Source: Alphaproteobacteria bacterium
Lineage (GTDB): Bacteria > Pseudomonadota > Alphaproteobacteria > UBA6615
Assembly: GCA_011087645.1 (NCBI GenBank)
Contig: JAALLF010000006.1
Span: forward strand, 1-64,000
Length of the DNA: 64,000 nucleotides
Direction of reading: 5' to 3'
Under the pieces are notes generated by a model, which worked only from the letters and a program-made list of their open reading frames with translations, did not search any database and was not told the origin of the DNA. This document shows positions 34,625 through 43,097 of this stretch, piece by piece (the stretch's first letter is position 1; the number at the start of each line of letters is the position of its first letter). Made by a program: the position numbers and the translations under genes.

Positions 34625-35242
34625 TCACCCCACCATAAACACATCATAGCGGGTGGTTCTGCCGGTGATCCGGTGGGACGCGGCGCGGATGCCTTGCATC
34701 GGCTCAGCGCCTTTCGGCCATTTTAGCACCACGCGGTTGCCCGCGGTGGTTAGCGCGACCTGCATAAGTTCGGCGCCGTCGTCGTCAGTGCCGACGATCT
34801 CGCGGATCAGCACCATTTCCTTCTTCACCAGAGCTGAGCCTTTGCGCGGCGGATGCATGGGATCGACCAGCACCACGTCAGGCGCTAAACCGGGCAACAA
34901 GTCTTTGGCGTCGCCGTGCAGCAGGGTCATGCGGGCGATCACCGCGGCCACGTCGCCGCCGGCGTCGTGGGCACGGGCCATCCCCTCTTTCAGCAAGCGG
35001 TGTATCTCGGGCGAGCGCTCGATCAAGGTGACGTCAGCGCCCAGAGACGCCAGCAGGAAGGCATCGCGGCCGAGACCGGCGGTGGCATCCACCACAGCCG
35101 GTATTTTACCACCCTTCATGCCAACCGCCTTGGGCAGGGCCTGACCGCGACCGCCGCCGAAGCGGAAACGGTGGCGCACCGGCCCACCGAGAAAATCGCA
35201 GATTAGATTGTCCGGCTCCGATGATGCCTGTCGATGGGTCAT
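34625..35242 (-). CDS. rsmJ: 16S rRNA (guanine-1516-N2)-methyltransferase RsmJ
   Basis: A 205-residue SAM-dependent methyltransferase that modifies G1516 of 16S rRNA in the RsmJ (YhiQ) family. Diagnostic motifs are HRFRFGGGRGQ, the SAM loop DATAGLGRDAFLLASLG and the catalytic region DPMHPPRKGSALVKKEM. The start chosen is the ATG at 35242, which overlaps the stop of the upstream desaturase gene (ATGA); longer in-frame starts would lie inside that gene. It is slightly shorter than the E. coli protein. Convergent with hyuB, 11 bases apart. Confidence 0.85.
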   Translation of the reverse strand: MTHRQASSEPDNLICDFLGGPVRHRFRFGGGRGQALPKAVGMKGGKIPAVVDATAGLGRDAFLLASLGADVTLIERSPEIHRLLKEGMARAHDAGGDVAAVIARMTLLHGDAKDLLPGLAPDVVLVDPMHPPRKGSALVKKEMVLIREIVGTDDDGAELMQVALTTAGNRVVLKWPKGAEPMQGIRAASHRITGRTTRYDVFMVG

Positions 35243-36270
35243 TGGGCTGGCTGCGCGCGCGCCTCGGCGAAGGAAACCAGCTTCTGGCGGCCCTCGTCCC
35301 ACAGGCGATATTTCACGCACGCGAAACTCTGGCCCAGAGTAATGTGTTTACCCTGGGTGAGCTCAGGCACGTCGCGCAACACCTCGCCCAGGCGGTAAAA
35401 GGGAATGCGGCTGCTGAGATGGTGCACATGGTGGACGCCAATATTGGCGGTCATCCAACGCAGGACTGGCGGCAGATCGTAATGCGAGCTGCCCCGCAGC
35501 GCCGCGTCCTGAGATCTCCAGGCATGACCCTCGACCCAAAAGGTCGCTTCGAACTGATGCTGCACATAGAACAGCCACACACCGATCGACCCGGCGACCA
35601 GGGTGATCGGCACTTGCACCAGCAGGAACTCCCGCACGCCGATGGCATACATCACCGTGCCGGCCACCACGGCGAGCGCTGCGTTGGTGCCCATGGCGCT
35701 GACCCAGAACCGCCAACTGGCGTGGCTGATGCCCGGCGGTACGCGGTTACGCAGCAAGAAGATATAGGCCGGTGCTAGGGCAAATATGGTGATCGGATGA
35801 CGGTAGACCCGATAATGAAACTGGCGATAACGCGGCAGCGCTAGATATTCCCGCACCGTCAGAATATTGATGTCGCCGACCCCGCGCTTCGCGAGATTGC
35901 CCGAGGTGGCGTGATGGACGGCATGGCTGCGCCGCCACACATAGTACGGCGTCTGGGTCAGCACCCCGAGCACCCGCCCGACCCAATCGTTGATTTTCCG
36001 CCGGCGGAAGAAAGCGCCATGGCCACAATCGTGCTGGATTATAAACAGCCGCGTGAGGAACGCGCCGGCCGGCACGGCAAGCGCCAGGGTCAGCCAGATG
36101 CTGATCGATAGCGCTATCCAAGCCGCCAGCCACAGCGCCAGGTAGGGCACGCCGGTAATCGCGAGTTCAAAGATGCTGCGCCGGTGATCGGCCACGCGAT
36201 ACGGCGCCAGCAGCTTCGGCAAGTCGCGCGCCGGGGCGGAAAATTGGGCGTCTGGCGGGAGGCCATCCAT
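35239..36270 (-). CDS. Membrane fatty acid desaturase
   Basis: A 343-residue integral membrane di-iron desaturase. The start at 36270 (MDGLPPDAQ) follows a GGAG-type site; upstream in-frame codons overlap the promoter of the ring-opening amidohydrolase gene. Three histidine boxes are present: HDCGH (near 88), HAVHH (near 124) and HHVHH (near 285). Hydrophobic pairs at about 37-75, 185-205 and 210-230 give the usual four-helix layout. Resembles omega-6 / delta-12 type acyl-lipid desaturases, so it would introduce a double bond into membrane acyl chains. Coupled by ATGA to rsmJ. Confidence 0.85.
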   Translation of the reverse strand: MDGLPPDAQFSAPARDLPKLLAPYRVADHRRSIFELAITGVPYLALWLAAWIALSISIWLTLALAVPAGAFLTRLFIIQHDCGHGAFFRRRKINDWVGRVLGVLTQTPYYVWRRSHAVHHATSGNLAKRGVGDINILTVREYLALPRYRQFHYRVYRHPITIFALAPAYIFLLRNRVPPGISHASWRFWVSAMGTNAALAVVAGTVMYAIGVREFLLVQVPITLVAGSIGVWLFYVQHQFEATFWVEGHAWRSQDAALRGSSHYDLPPVLRWMTANIGVHHVHHLSSRIPFYRLGEVLRDVPELTQGKHITLGQSFACVKYRLWDEGRQKLVSFAEARAQPAQ

Positions 36271-36407
36271 CGAATACGCGCTCCACTCCTTGGTCAGCCT
36301 GGGGTAAACTGGAAAATTCAATAGGCCAAGCGGCAAAGGCGAACAAGACATAAGACCAGCAGAATTGCTATGGTCCGGCAACAAATGAATTCTCAGGGAG
36401 TTAGCCA

Positions 36408-37499
36408 ATGGCCATCGAAGTCGCCAAGGTTGAATTGAAAAATGTCAGCGATGCGTCGGGTCTGGCTGCGTGCCTCGATACCGGCCAGTTCAGCGCCGAC
36501 CAGGTGGTCGCGGTGATCGGCAAGACCGAGGGCAATGGCGGGGTCAACGATTTCACCCGTATCCTCGCCGATCAGGCGTTCCGCGCCGTGTTGGCCGAAC
36601 GCGGCAACCGCGACACGGCGGCGCTGGCGCAAATTCCCATGGTCTGGTCGGGCGGCTGCGACGGGGTGATCACGCCCCACGCCACGGTCTTCGCGCAGAC
36701 CGACGAGACCGGCCCGGCCGACGAAGCGCGGCTGGTGATCGGCACGGCGATCAGCGCCGAGCTGCTGCCCGAGGATATCGGCCGGGTGGCGATGGTCGAA
36801 AAGGTCGCCGATGCGGTGCGCGCGGCGATGGCCGATGCCGGTATCGAGAACCCCGCCGACGTCCACTATGTGCAAACCAAGACACCTTTGCTGACCATCG
36901 ATAGCGTCGCCGATGCGGCCAGCCGGGGCCAGTCGGTCGCCTGCGAAGTCCATGATTCTATGGGCGTGTCGAACGGTACCACGGCGCTGGGCATCGGCGT
37001 CGCCCTGGGCGAGATTGAAATGCCGGCGGCCGAACAAATCTGCAAGGATCTGGACCTCTACTCCGCCGTTTCGTCCTGTTCGTCAGGCGTTGAGCTGACC
37101 AGTGCGCAAATCGTTTTGCTCGGCAACCGGGCCGGCGCCGGCGGGCGCTTCGCCATTGGCCATAGCGTAATGAAAGACGCCCTCGACATGGATGGCATCT
37201 ATGACGGCATTCGCAGCGCCGGGCTGGAGTTGCCCGAGCGCGCCCGCGCCGAGGATCTCGGCGATAAACTGGTCAACGTGTTCATCAAGTGCGAGGCCGA
37301 CCATCGCGGCCAGTTGCGCGGGCGACGGCAAATCATGCTGGACGATTCCGACGTCCACCACCATCGCCATTCCAAGGGCGCTGTCGGCGGCGTGGCGGCT
37401 TCAGCGATCGGCGACCCGGCGGTGTTCGTCTCGGTCGACGCCATGCACCAGGGCCCCCATGGCGGCGGCCCGGTGATCGCCATTGTCGACATGGGTTAG
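36408..37499 (+). CDS. Ring-opening amidohydrolase (cyanurate hydrolase / barbiturase family)
   Basis: A 363-residue protein of the rare AtzD/TrzD/barbiturase fold, built from three homologous repeats, each with a Ser-Lys pair. Visible hallmarks are [16 protein letters not shown] (repeat 1), [18 protein letters not shown], the Ser in [12 protein letters not shown] near 227, and the C-terminal [20 protein letters not shown] that binds metal and completes the active site. The reaction is hydrolytic opening of a cyclic imide ring: cyanuric acid to carboxybiuret, or barbiturate to ureidomalonate. agggag precedes the ATG. Which ring it prefers cannot be decided by eye. Confidence 0.9.
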   Translation: MAIEVAKVELKNVSDASGLAACLDTGQFSADQVVAVIGKTEGNGGVNDFTRILADQAFRAVLAERGNRDTAALAQIPMVWSGGCDGVITPHATVFAQTDETGPADEARLVIGTAISAELLPEDIGRVAMVEKVADAVRAAMADAGIENPADVHYVQTKTPLLTIDSVADAASRGQSVACEVHDSMGVSNGTTALGIGVALGEIEMPAAEQICKDLDLYSAVSSCSSGVELTSAQIVLLGNRAGAGGRFAIGHSVMKDALDMDGIYDGIRSAGLELPERARAEDLGDKLVNVFIKCEADHRGQLRGRRQIMLDDSDVHHHRHSKGAVGGVAASAIGDPAVFVSVDAMHQGPHGGGPVIAIVDMG

Positions 37500-37595
37500 C
37501 GTCGACAAAAGCTAAGCCCTTTACCTTTGACGAATGGGCCATAAATATAGCCATTAACCACCCACACTATTCCATACCGGCAAGGAACAAACGCG

Positions 37596-38426
37596 ATGGA
37601 TCATCAAGCGGAAGCCGCCCCCACAACTCAGTCCGTCACCGCGGAACTCACCTTTTTCGTCGATAATGGCGAGCCCCCGGTCAACCATGTCACCGAAAAA
37701 GGCCTCGAACGCGGCGGCGAATACCGCAAGCACGCGCTGAATCTTCGTGATGGCCGCGCTGTCCGCGACAGTCTCTCCCTCAATCGCGAGGGCTTTGAGT
37801 TGTGGCAGCACGACACCATGATGACCGATTTTTTCGACCCCGAAGAAGTGGAACGGGTCTACGACCGGGAAATCGTCGCGCTGGTCAAGCAGGCGACCGG
37901 AGCTAAGCGCGTCTTCGTGTTCGATCACACGATACGCGTCGAAAATGAAGATCGTCGGGGCGAGAAGCAAGTGCGCGAACCGGTGCTGTTCGTCCATAAC
38001 GACTACACCCACCAGTCGGGTCCGCAGCGGGTGCGCGATCTGTTGCCGGCCGACGAGGCCGAAGACCTGCTGACCCGGCGCTTCAATATCATCAATATCT
38101 GGCGCTCCATCGCCGGACCGGTGCAGACCACGCCGCTAGCGGTGTGCGATGCCCAGACCATCGGGGCGGACCAGTTGATCACCGCCGAGCGGCGCACCAA
38201 GGACCGCGTCGGCCATACCCAGGCGATGACCTTCAGCGACGATAATCGCTGGTACTATTTCTCGGATATGCGCCGCGACGAGGCGATGCTGCTGAAGACC
38301 TACGAGTCAGACGAGCAAAACCATGGCGGCCCGTCCGGCCATTCCGCCTTCACCAATCCCACCGCGCCGGCCGATGCCGCCCCGCGCGAAAGCATCGAGA
38401 CCCGGGTCTTCGCGTTCTTCGATTAG
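37596..38426 (+). CDS. CmcJ/NvfI-family oxidoreductase-like protein
   Basis: A 276-residue protein of the CmcJ/NvfI (GA4 desaturase-like) family. Matching segments are FVFDHTIRVEN, HNDYTHQSGPQRVRDLLP with putative iron-binding His and Asp, INIWRSIAGPVQTTPLAV and WYYFSDMRRDEAMLLK. CmcJ is half of the cephamycin 7-alpha-methoxylation system and NvfI is a fungal 2OG oxygenase, but most members sit in unrelated catabolic loci. Downstream of the ring-opening gene by 96 bases on the same strand. Probably a 2OG/Fe-dependent oxygenase; substrate unknown. Confidence 0.8.
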   Translation: MDHQAEAAPTTQSVTAELTFFVDNGEPPVNHVTEKGLERGGEYRKHALNLRDGRAVRDSLSLNREGFELWQHDTMMTDFFDPEEVERVYDREIVALVKQATGAKRVFVFDHTIRVENEDRRGEKQVREPVLFVHNDYTHQSGPQRVRDLLPADEAEDLLTRRFNIINIWRSIAGPVQTTPLAVCDAQTIGADQLITAERRTKDRVGHTQAMTFSDDNRWYYFSDMRRDEAMLLKTYESDEQNHGGPSGHSAFTNPTAPADAAPRESIETRVFAFFD

Positions 38427-39091
38427 TCGCTGAAGAGTTCGACCATAAAATTATAGTTACGCTCGGCATGTGAATCGGCCAACCGGCACGCTTTTTCAAC
38501 ATCGCGCGCCACCGCGGCGCGCATCATCTCGCCATGCTCCACGTGAGCGCGGCGTTTTATGGTCGGCTCCAGAATAAAGAGGCGCCGATACCGGCCCGCT
38601 TGGTCATAGATAATGCGTCTAAAATTTAGCACCCAAAACGATTGGCACGCCGACACCAGCGCTTCATGGAATTCGTCGTTCGCCCGCTCCCATGCTTCAC
38701 CCGAAGCGCCGGAGGTCTGGTGCAGAATTTCGTGTTCCCGGTCCAATCGCTCGTAGCAAGCAACGACATGAGCCTGCCAATCGGCGTCGCCATTTTTCAG
38801 GGAATCGCTGAGCGCGGCGCATTCGAGTAACTTTCTGGTATCGGTAATATCCCGATGATCTTTCTTCGATACAGGCGCAACCCGGAACCCCTTTTGGCCT
38901 TCCGTCGTAACCAGTCTATTAGAGACAAGACGCGACAATGCCTCTCGCAGGGGACTGGCCCCAATACCATAACTGGCGCGCAATTCTTCGATTCGCAGCT
39001 TGCTGCCTGGCGCAACGACGCCAGTTAGAATATCGCGACGCAGTCTCGCAAGCGCCGTTTCCACCAGAGTTGCAGCTTCGCTGTTTTCCAT
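38423..39091 (-). CDS. GntR-family regulator, FCD subfamily
   Basis: A 222-residue transcription factor. The N-terminal winged helix (about 10-72) reads LRIEELRASYGIGASPLREALSRL, then RLVTTEGQKGF. The C-terminal all-helical FCD ligand domain (about 80-210) has Arg/His ligands of the kind that bind small carboxylates with a metal. The start is at ATG 39091. It converges on the CmcJ-like gene with a 4-base overlap of stops. It is the only obvious catabolic regulator in the district, so it may control the ring-opening and neighbouring genes; the operator is not identified. Confidence 0.85.
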   Translation of the reverse strand: MENSEAATLVETALARLRRDILTGVVAPGSKLRIEELRASYGIGASPLREALSRLVSNRLVTTEGQKGFRVAPVSKKDHRDITDTRKLLECAALSDSLKNGDADWQAHVVACYERLDREHEILHQTSGASGEAWERANDEFHEALVSACQSFWVLNFRRIIYDQAGRYRRLFILEPTIKRRAHVEHGEMMRAAVARDVEKACRLADSHAERNYNFMVELFSD

Positions 39092-39215
39092 CGCAAATAT
39101 AACCAACAGATCTGTCGTCGCTCTAGAATTAACAATATTTCACTGTAAGTCGGAGTGCAACGAGGGGAATCCTTGCGGATAAATGGTCTATCGAGTGGAC
39201 CACCGCGGTGGCGCG

Positions 39216-39884
39216 TTATTTGCCTTCAACGGCCGCGGCAGGGTTATTGGAGTGGCGCGCCGCATAGATTCTTTTGACGGCGAATATGATGCTCTGCCAG
39301 GTATCGGTCTGTCTTTCACCGTCGATCACCGGGCCGGCGGTATAGAAAACGCTGCTGTTGCCGAACAATCCGTCGTCGGACGTCACATCAAGATCTCGAA
39401 GATCGACCCCCGCGACTGTCTCGGGAAAGCCGAGACCAAAATCTATTTTCATTGTCTCCCACCGCGCCGTCTGCGGAAGGATGACGGCTGTGCCGAGGGT
39501 TTCTTCCACGCCAAGGCTGAACGGGCCAGCGCGCAGTACGCTCACCGTGCCCGGGAATAAGAGCGGTTCCGACGTGACAAATTTACCGGAAAAATCAGTG
39601 CCGTTAATTTTGACGCTTGGATTGAATATCAATCCTTGGAGCGGTTCGCGCAGTGTCACCAACGGAAAGATCGTCGTGAATATATCCACCGTGTCGATCT
39701 CGAACGAAGCGACCACCGGCGTGCCGACCGGGGTTTCCAAAAGGGGCGCCCATTTGGGCTCTTCGGTGAGATTTTGCGTCACCGTGCCTTCGATATGGAG
39801 GGTAATGGTGTCGGCTTGGCTGGGCGCGCCGAAGGCCAGAACCAATAGGAGGAACCCGACTAATATTCCTTTCAGTAATACCAT
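39216..39884 (-). CDS. Exported protein of unknown function
   Basis: A 222-residue protein with a clear Sec signal peptide (residues 1-23, LLKGILVGFLLLVLAFGAPSQA) and aagggg ahead of the ATG. The mature part is beta-strand rich (TITLHIEGTVTQ, VVASFEIDTVD) and resembles secreted beta-sandwich proteins sometimes carrying PEP-CTERM tails. No such C-terminal anchor is present here; it ends basic (AVKRIYAARHSNNPAAAVEGK). No known domain is assigned. The gene stands apart from the catabolic genes in style. Confidence 0.6.
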   Translation of the reverse strand: MVLLKGILVGFLLLVLAFGAPSQADTITLHIEGTVTQNLTEEPKWAPLLETPVGTPVVASFEIDTVDIFTTIFPLVTLREPLQGLIFNPSVKINGTDFSGKFVTSEPLLFPGTVSVLRAGPFSLGVEETLGTAVILPQTARWETMKIDFGLGFPETVAGVDLRDLDVTSDDGLFGNSSVFYTAGPVIDGERQTDTWQSIIFAVKRIYAARHSNNPAAAVEGK

Positions 39885-39926
39885 CTGCCCCTTTTGCCAA
39901 AGCTTGCCGACCGCGCCATACCGCCG

Positions 39927-40601
39927 TCAGACCGACAAATAATTCGGCCCTTCGGTAAAACTCGCCCATTGGTACACGCCTGCATTGGCCGACTGCCAGT
40001 TGGGTAATGCCAGCATGCGATCATACCAGGCACGAATGTTTGGATAGGCATCGAAGGTGCAGCCGACCAACTCACCGACGGACACCATGCCGGAGGCAAA
40101 GTAATCGGCGATCGTAATGGTTTCGCCGCACAGCCAGGGCGCGCCCTGGCCCAGAATATTGTCGTTCAAAACACTGAGAAACCGTTCCGCCTGTGCCTTA
40201 CCTTCGCTGACTTGCAGCTTGTGCGCGGCGTCATCGGGCAATTTGCAATTGTCGAGGACCTGCGAGTAGACGAGCCCGTATCCGAAAGTGCGGTAGAAAC
40301 TAGTGTTGAACCAGTCCATCACCTCGTTGACCCGCGCTCTGGCTCGCGGATCTGTCGGGTAGGCAGCCGACCCGCACTTTTCGGCCAGATATTTCAATAT
40401 GGCGGAACTTTCTAGCAGCTTGAAGTCGCCATCTTCGAGAACCGGCACAAAATTGTTCGGATTGATCTTGGTGAAGGCCTCGCCGTACTGCTCGCCAGCC
40501 ATAATATCGACGATCTGCTGTTCGATCTCCAACCCCTCGTCAGCGATGAACATCATAATCGGACGGCAGGTGGTCGAAACAGGATTTTGATAGAGCTTCA
40601 T
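39927..40601 (-). CDS. Glutathione S-transferase
   Basis: A 224-residue cytosolic GST. The start is ATG 40601 with ggaag upstream (TTG one codon earlier is possible). The thioredoxin-like N-domain covers 1-80 with the catalytic-loop Ser/Thr/Cys in NPVSTTCRP at 7-15, the cis-Pro in NFVPVLEDGD and the gamma-glutamyl-binding LLESSAILKYLAEK. The helical C-domain covers 90-215 (FASGMVSVGELVG). Close to DCM-dehalogenase/theta-like bacterial GSTs by general look. It probably detoxifies or dehalogenates electrophiles. Confidence 0.85.
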   Translation of the reverse strand: MKLYQNPVSTTCRPIMMFIADEGLEIEQQIVDIMAGEQYGEAFTKINPNNFVPVLEDGDFKLLESSAILKYLAEKCGSAAYPTDPRARARVNEVMDWFNTSFYRTFGYGLVYSQVLDNCKLPDDAAHKLQVSEGKAQAERFLSVLNDNILGQGAPWLCGETITIADYFASGMVSVGELVGCTFDAYPNIRAWYDRMLALPNWQSANAGVYQWASFTEGPNYLSV

Positions 40602-40729
40602 CAACTGTCTTCCTGAATTTTGTGAGGCAATTGCTCAGCGCCGATCACGATAAGCCCTGGCCGGCACCCAGTCCACGCACCCCGTTGTGATCGCGCGGCA
40701 GCGCCTTTCGGCGCCATACGATATAAAAC

Positions 40730-41113
40730 TTAAACCGGTGCGTAGAAGGTCCCCTCGACTTCAAAAATATCGTCCTGGTTTAGGGCTGACACTTCGAGAA
40801 TTGTGCGCGGCGGATATGGCCCACCCGACCACAGCGCCTCTTGCACCTTGTTCACGATGGGCCGATGGCGGTCCATGTCCGTCACATATACGGTCAGCCT
40901 GACCGCGTCGCCCAGGCCCGCTCCTTCCGACGCGGCGATGTGCTCCATGTTACGAAATGCCTGCGCGATGCGGGCCTCATCACCGGCCACCAATTCATTC
41001 GTCTGGGGGTCGATGCCGCGCATGCCGGCTATGAAAATGAAATCGCCGGCGCGGCTTGCCAGCGACCAAGTGCCGGTCGGCGCGATGGCGCCCTCGGGTG
41101 AGAGATATCTCAC
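40730..41113 (-). CDS. RidA-family (YjgF/UK114) protein
   Basis: A 127-residue RidA homologue. The start is GTG at 41113, overlapping the stop of the upstream amidohydrolase gene (GTGA), so translation is coupled. Family residues are present: the Arg in YPPRTILEV and the final EVEGTFYAPV. The first aromatic region reads GDFIFIAGMRGID. RidA deaminates reactive 2-aminoacrylate-type enamines, and RutC is a member. Coupling to an amidohydrolase suggests it clears an imine/enamine product. Confidence 0.85.
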   Translation of the reverse strand: MRYLSPEGAIAPTGTWSLASRAGDFIFIAGMRGIDPQTNELVAGDEARIAQAFRNMEHIAASEGAGLGDAVRLTVYVTDMDRHRPIVNKVQEALWSGGPYPPRTILEVSALNQDDIFEVEGTFYAPV

Positions 41114-42336
41114 TGCGCCGCCGTGGCCTGGTATTTCTCAGGAATGTCCAGGTTAAAGATACGCGCTGCGTTGTAGCCCAGAATATTGCGCTTAGCGGTT
41201 TCGTCGAGGAAGTCCAGGTCCCAGATGCGCGACGGCAGGTCGAAATCCCAATGGGGCCAGTCGGACGCATAGAGCAACTGGGTTTCGGCGTTCATGGCGT
41301 CCATGGTCGCCTCGAGCAGTTTGTCGCTGGTGTGCTCCATGGGTTGCGAGGTGAAGAACATCTCGCGGATATAGTCGCTCGGCATGCGTTTCAACAGCGG
41401 CGCCTCGGACGAGCGCATGAGATATTCATGGTCCAGGCGCTGCATGATGAAGGGCAGCCAGGCTAGCCCACTTTCGATCCACATCACATTGAGTTTCGGG
41501 AAGCGCTCGGGCAGCCCGTTGATCACCCAGTTGGTAAGATGCACCAGATTGCACAACACGAACGAGATCGCGTGCATGGAAATGAACCGGTTGAGCTGGG
41601 AGGTGTATTCGTCTTGCCAGTTCAGATGGGAATGGAAGGCCAGCACTTGGCCGGCCTCCTCGAGCATGGCGTAGAGGCGCATATATTCGTTGGCGTGCAC
41701 CGGCTTGTGGCGCGACGAGGTGACCAGGAATCCGGCGACGCCGGGTTTGCCCAGGAAACGCTTCACCGTCTCCTCGGCGTCGGTCGGCGAATTGAACGGC
41801 AGATAGAGCATCGCCTGAACCCGTGGGTCGACCGGCAACACATGCTCGACCAGCCAGCGGTTATAGGCGTTGGCAAGATGGATCTCCATTTCGCGCACCG
41901 GATGCATGCCGAGGAACAGCAGCGCGTTGGGAAACACGACTTGGTAGTCGAGGCTCATCTGATTCATGCAACGGCGCGACAGTTCGATCTCGCGCGGCAC
42001 GTCGCCGCCGTCGGTCGGCTCTTTCAGCCCCTGACCATGGGGAATGCGGCCGAACACGTTTTGCCATTGCAGACCCGGCGTACTGTTCAAGAAAGCGCCG
42101 CGCTTGCTGCCGTCGCCGAAACTCGACGCCGCCTCGCGGATCACCGGATCGTCGATATACCCCATGACATCCGGCCAGTTGCCGCCATCGTCGATATGGG
42201 AATCGATATCGACGATGAAGACATCGTCGAAGCCGCGCAGGTCGGCTTGCTGGCGCGCATGGGCGAGAATATCGCGGCTATCGGTGCGCGCGTTGATTTC
42301 GGAAAGGTCGCGGGGTTTTCCGCCAATAGTGTCCAT
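41110..42336 (-). CDS. Amidohydrolase-2 family metal-dependent hydrolase/decarboxylase
   Basis: A 408-residue TIM-barrel protein of the ACMSD-like amidohydrolase-2 family. The N-terminal metal motif appears as VDIDSHIDD (D-x-H variant) near 43-51. His residues occur in HSHLNWQDE near 238 and in the helix LVHLTNWVINGLPERFPKLNVMW, and the closing ASDWPHWD supplies the catalytic Asp. It would hydrolyse or decarboxylate a ring-derived acid. agaggag precedes the ATG. It is the first or middle gene of an apparent operon with RidA downstream and the Rieske pair 24 bases upstream. Confidence 0.85.
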   Translation of the reverse strand: MDTIGGKPRDLSEINARTDSRDILAHARQQADLRGFDDVFIVDIDSHIDDGGNWPDVMGYIDDPVIREAASSFGDGSKRGAFLNSTPGLQWQNVFGRIPHGQGLKEPTDGGDVPREIELSRRCMNQMSLDYQVVFPNALLFLGMHPVREMEIHLANAYNRWLVEHVLPVDPRVQAMLYLPFNSPTDAEETVKRFLGKPGVAGFLVTSSRHKPVHANEYMRLYAMLEEAGQVLAFHSHLNWQDEYTSQLNRFISMHAISFVLCNLVHLTNWVINGLPERFPKLNVMWIESGLAWLPFIMQRLDHEYLMRSSEAPLLKRMPSDYIREMFFTSQPMEHTSDKLLEATMDAMNAETQLLYASDWPHWDFDLPSRIWDLDFLDETAKRNILGYNAARIFNLDIPEKYQATAAQ

Positions 42337-42360
42337 CTCTAAATCTCCTCTGGCGGTAAA

Positions 42361-42675
42361 TTACGCGGGGCTGTCCGGCCGCGACCGGTTCGACCACATG
42401 GCCAGATCGAAGGTGTTCAAGTTCACCGCGTGCAGCAGGTCGCTCACGGTGATCGCCGCATCGGTGGCCGTTACCGCATGGGCGTCGATCAACGGCGAGA
42501 AATAGCGGTTCTCCTGCTCGGTCTTGGCAGCGAATAATCGTGTGCCGGCGGTCAACAGGCGCTGCACCGCTAGATCGGAGATATCCGCCGTGGCGCCGCT
42601 CGCCAGCGCCGCCTCGGCCGCCTCCATCGCCGCTGCTGTCGCGGCCTCGAGTTTTTCGGTATCAGACCCGGACAT
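42361..42675 (-). CDS. Small protein overlapping the Rieske gene, unknown function
   Basis: A 104-residue acidic, Ala-rich helical protein. The start is ATG 42675 (ggagcg six bases upstream), inside the last codons of the Rieske gene in another frame. Residues 5-40 are a regular Ala/Glu helix (EKLEAATAAAMEAAEAALA). Later text includes RLFAAKTEQENRYFSPLIDAH and DLLHAVNLNTFDLAMW. I do not recognise the family. The tight overlap and order (Rieske, this, amidohydrolase, RidA) suggest a dedicated partner of the Rieske protein. Confidence 0.6.
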   Translation of the reverse strand: MSGSDTEKLEAATAAAMEAAEAALASGATADISDLAVQRLLTAGTRLFAAKTEQENRYFSPLIDAHAVTATDAAITVSDLLHAVNLNTFDLAMWSNRSRPDSPA

Positions 42676-43027
42676 AGACCGCTCCATCGCGTAGCTCGAC
42701 CTCGAACCCGTTAAGCCGCGTGTTGGCGTCGCCGGGATGGGCGCCGGTCCTGATGTTAAATTCGAAGCCATGCCACGGGCAGACCACATGGACGTCTTCA
42801 TCGACAAAGCGAAAGCCCTTGCTGCGGCGCTCCTCGTCGAGCACTTCGTCGACCCGGTTCATGATTTTGCCCTGGCAGATCGGCCCGCCCATATGGGGGC
42901 AATTGCTCTCCCAGGCGTAATATTCGTCGCCGAGGCGAAACACGCCGATCTCTAGATCATCGTCGATAACGACCTTACGGTCGCGGTCGGCGATCTCATC
43001 GGCTTGCGCTACGTAAATTTCCCGCAC
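42662..43027 (-). CDS. Rieske-type [2Fe-2S] ferredoxin-like protein
   Basis: A 121-residue single-domain Rieske protein starting at GTG, with ggggg upstream. Ligands are C43-P-H45 (SNCPHMGGPI) and C83-P-W-H86 (CPWHGFEF). The spacing between the two ligand pairs is 37 residues instead of the usual 16 or so. The extra segment (MNRVDEVLDEERRSKGFRF) lies between them. It is probably an electron carrier for an oxygenase, or a domain working with the overlapping 104-residue protein. It heads the presumed operon 43027-40730. Confidence 0.85.
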   Translation of the reverse strand: MREIYVAQADEIADRDRKVVIDDDLEIGVFRLGDEYYAWESNCPHMGGPICQGKIMNRVDEVLDEERRSKGFRFVDEDVHVVCPWHGFEFNIRTGAHPGDANTRLNGFEVELRDGAVYVRV

Positions 43028-43097
43028 GTTAAGGGCTCCCCCGTTGGCCGGTTTTTCGGATACTTACCCTGCCGAGCTGGTGTGGTCCACCATCACG

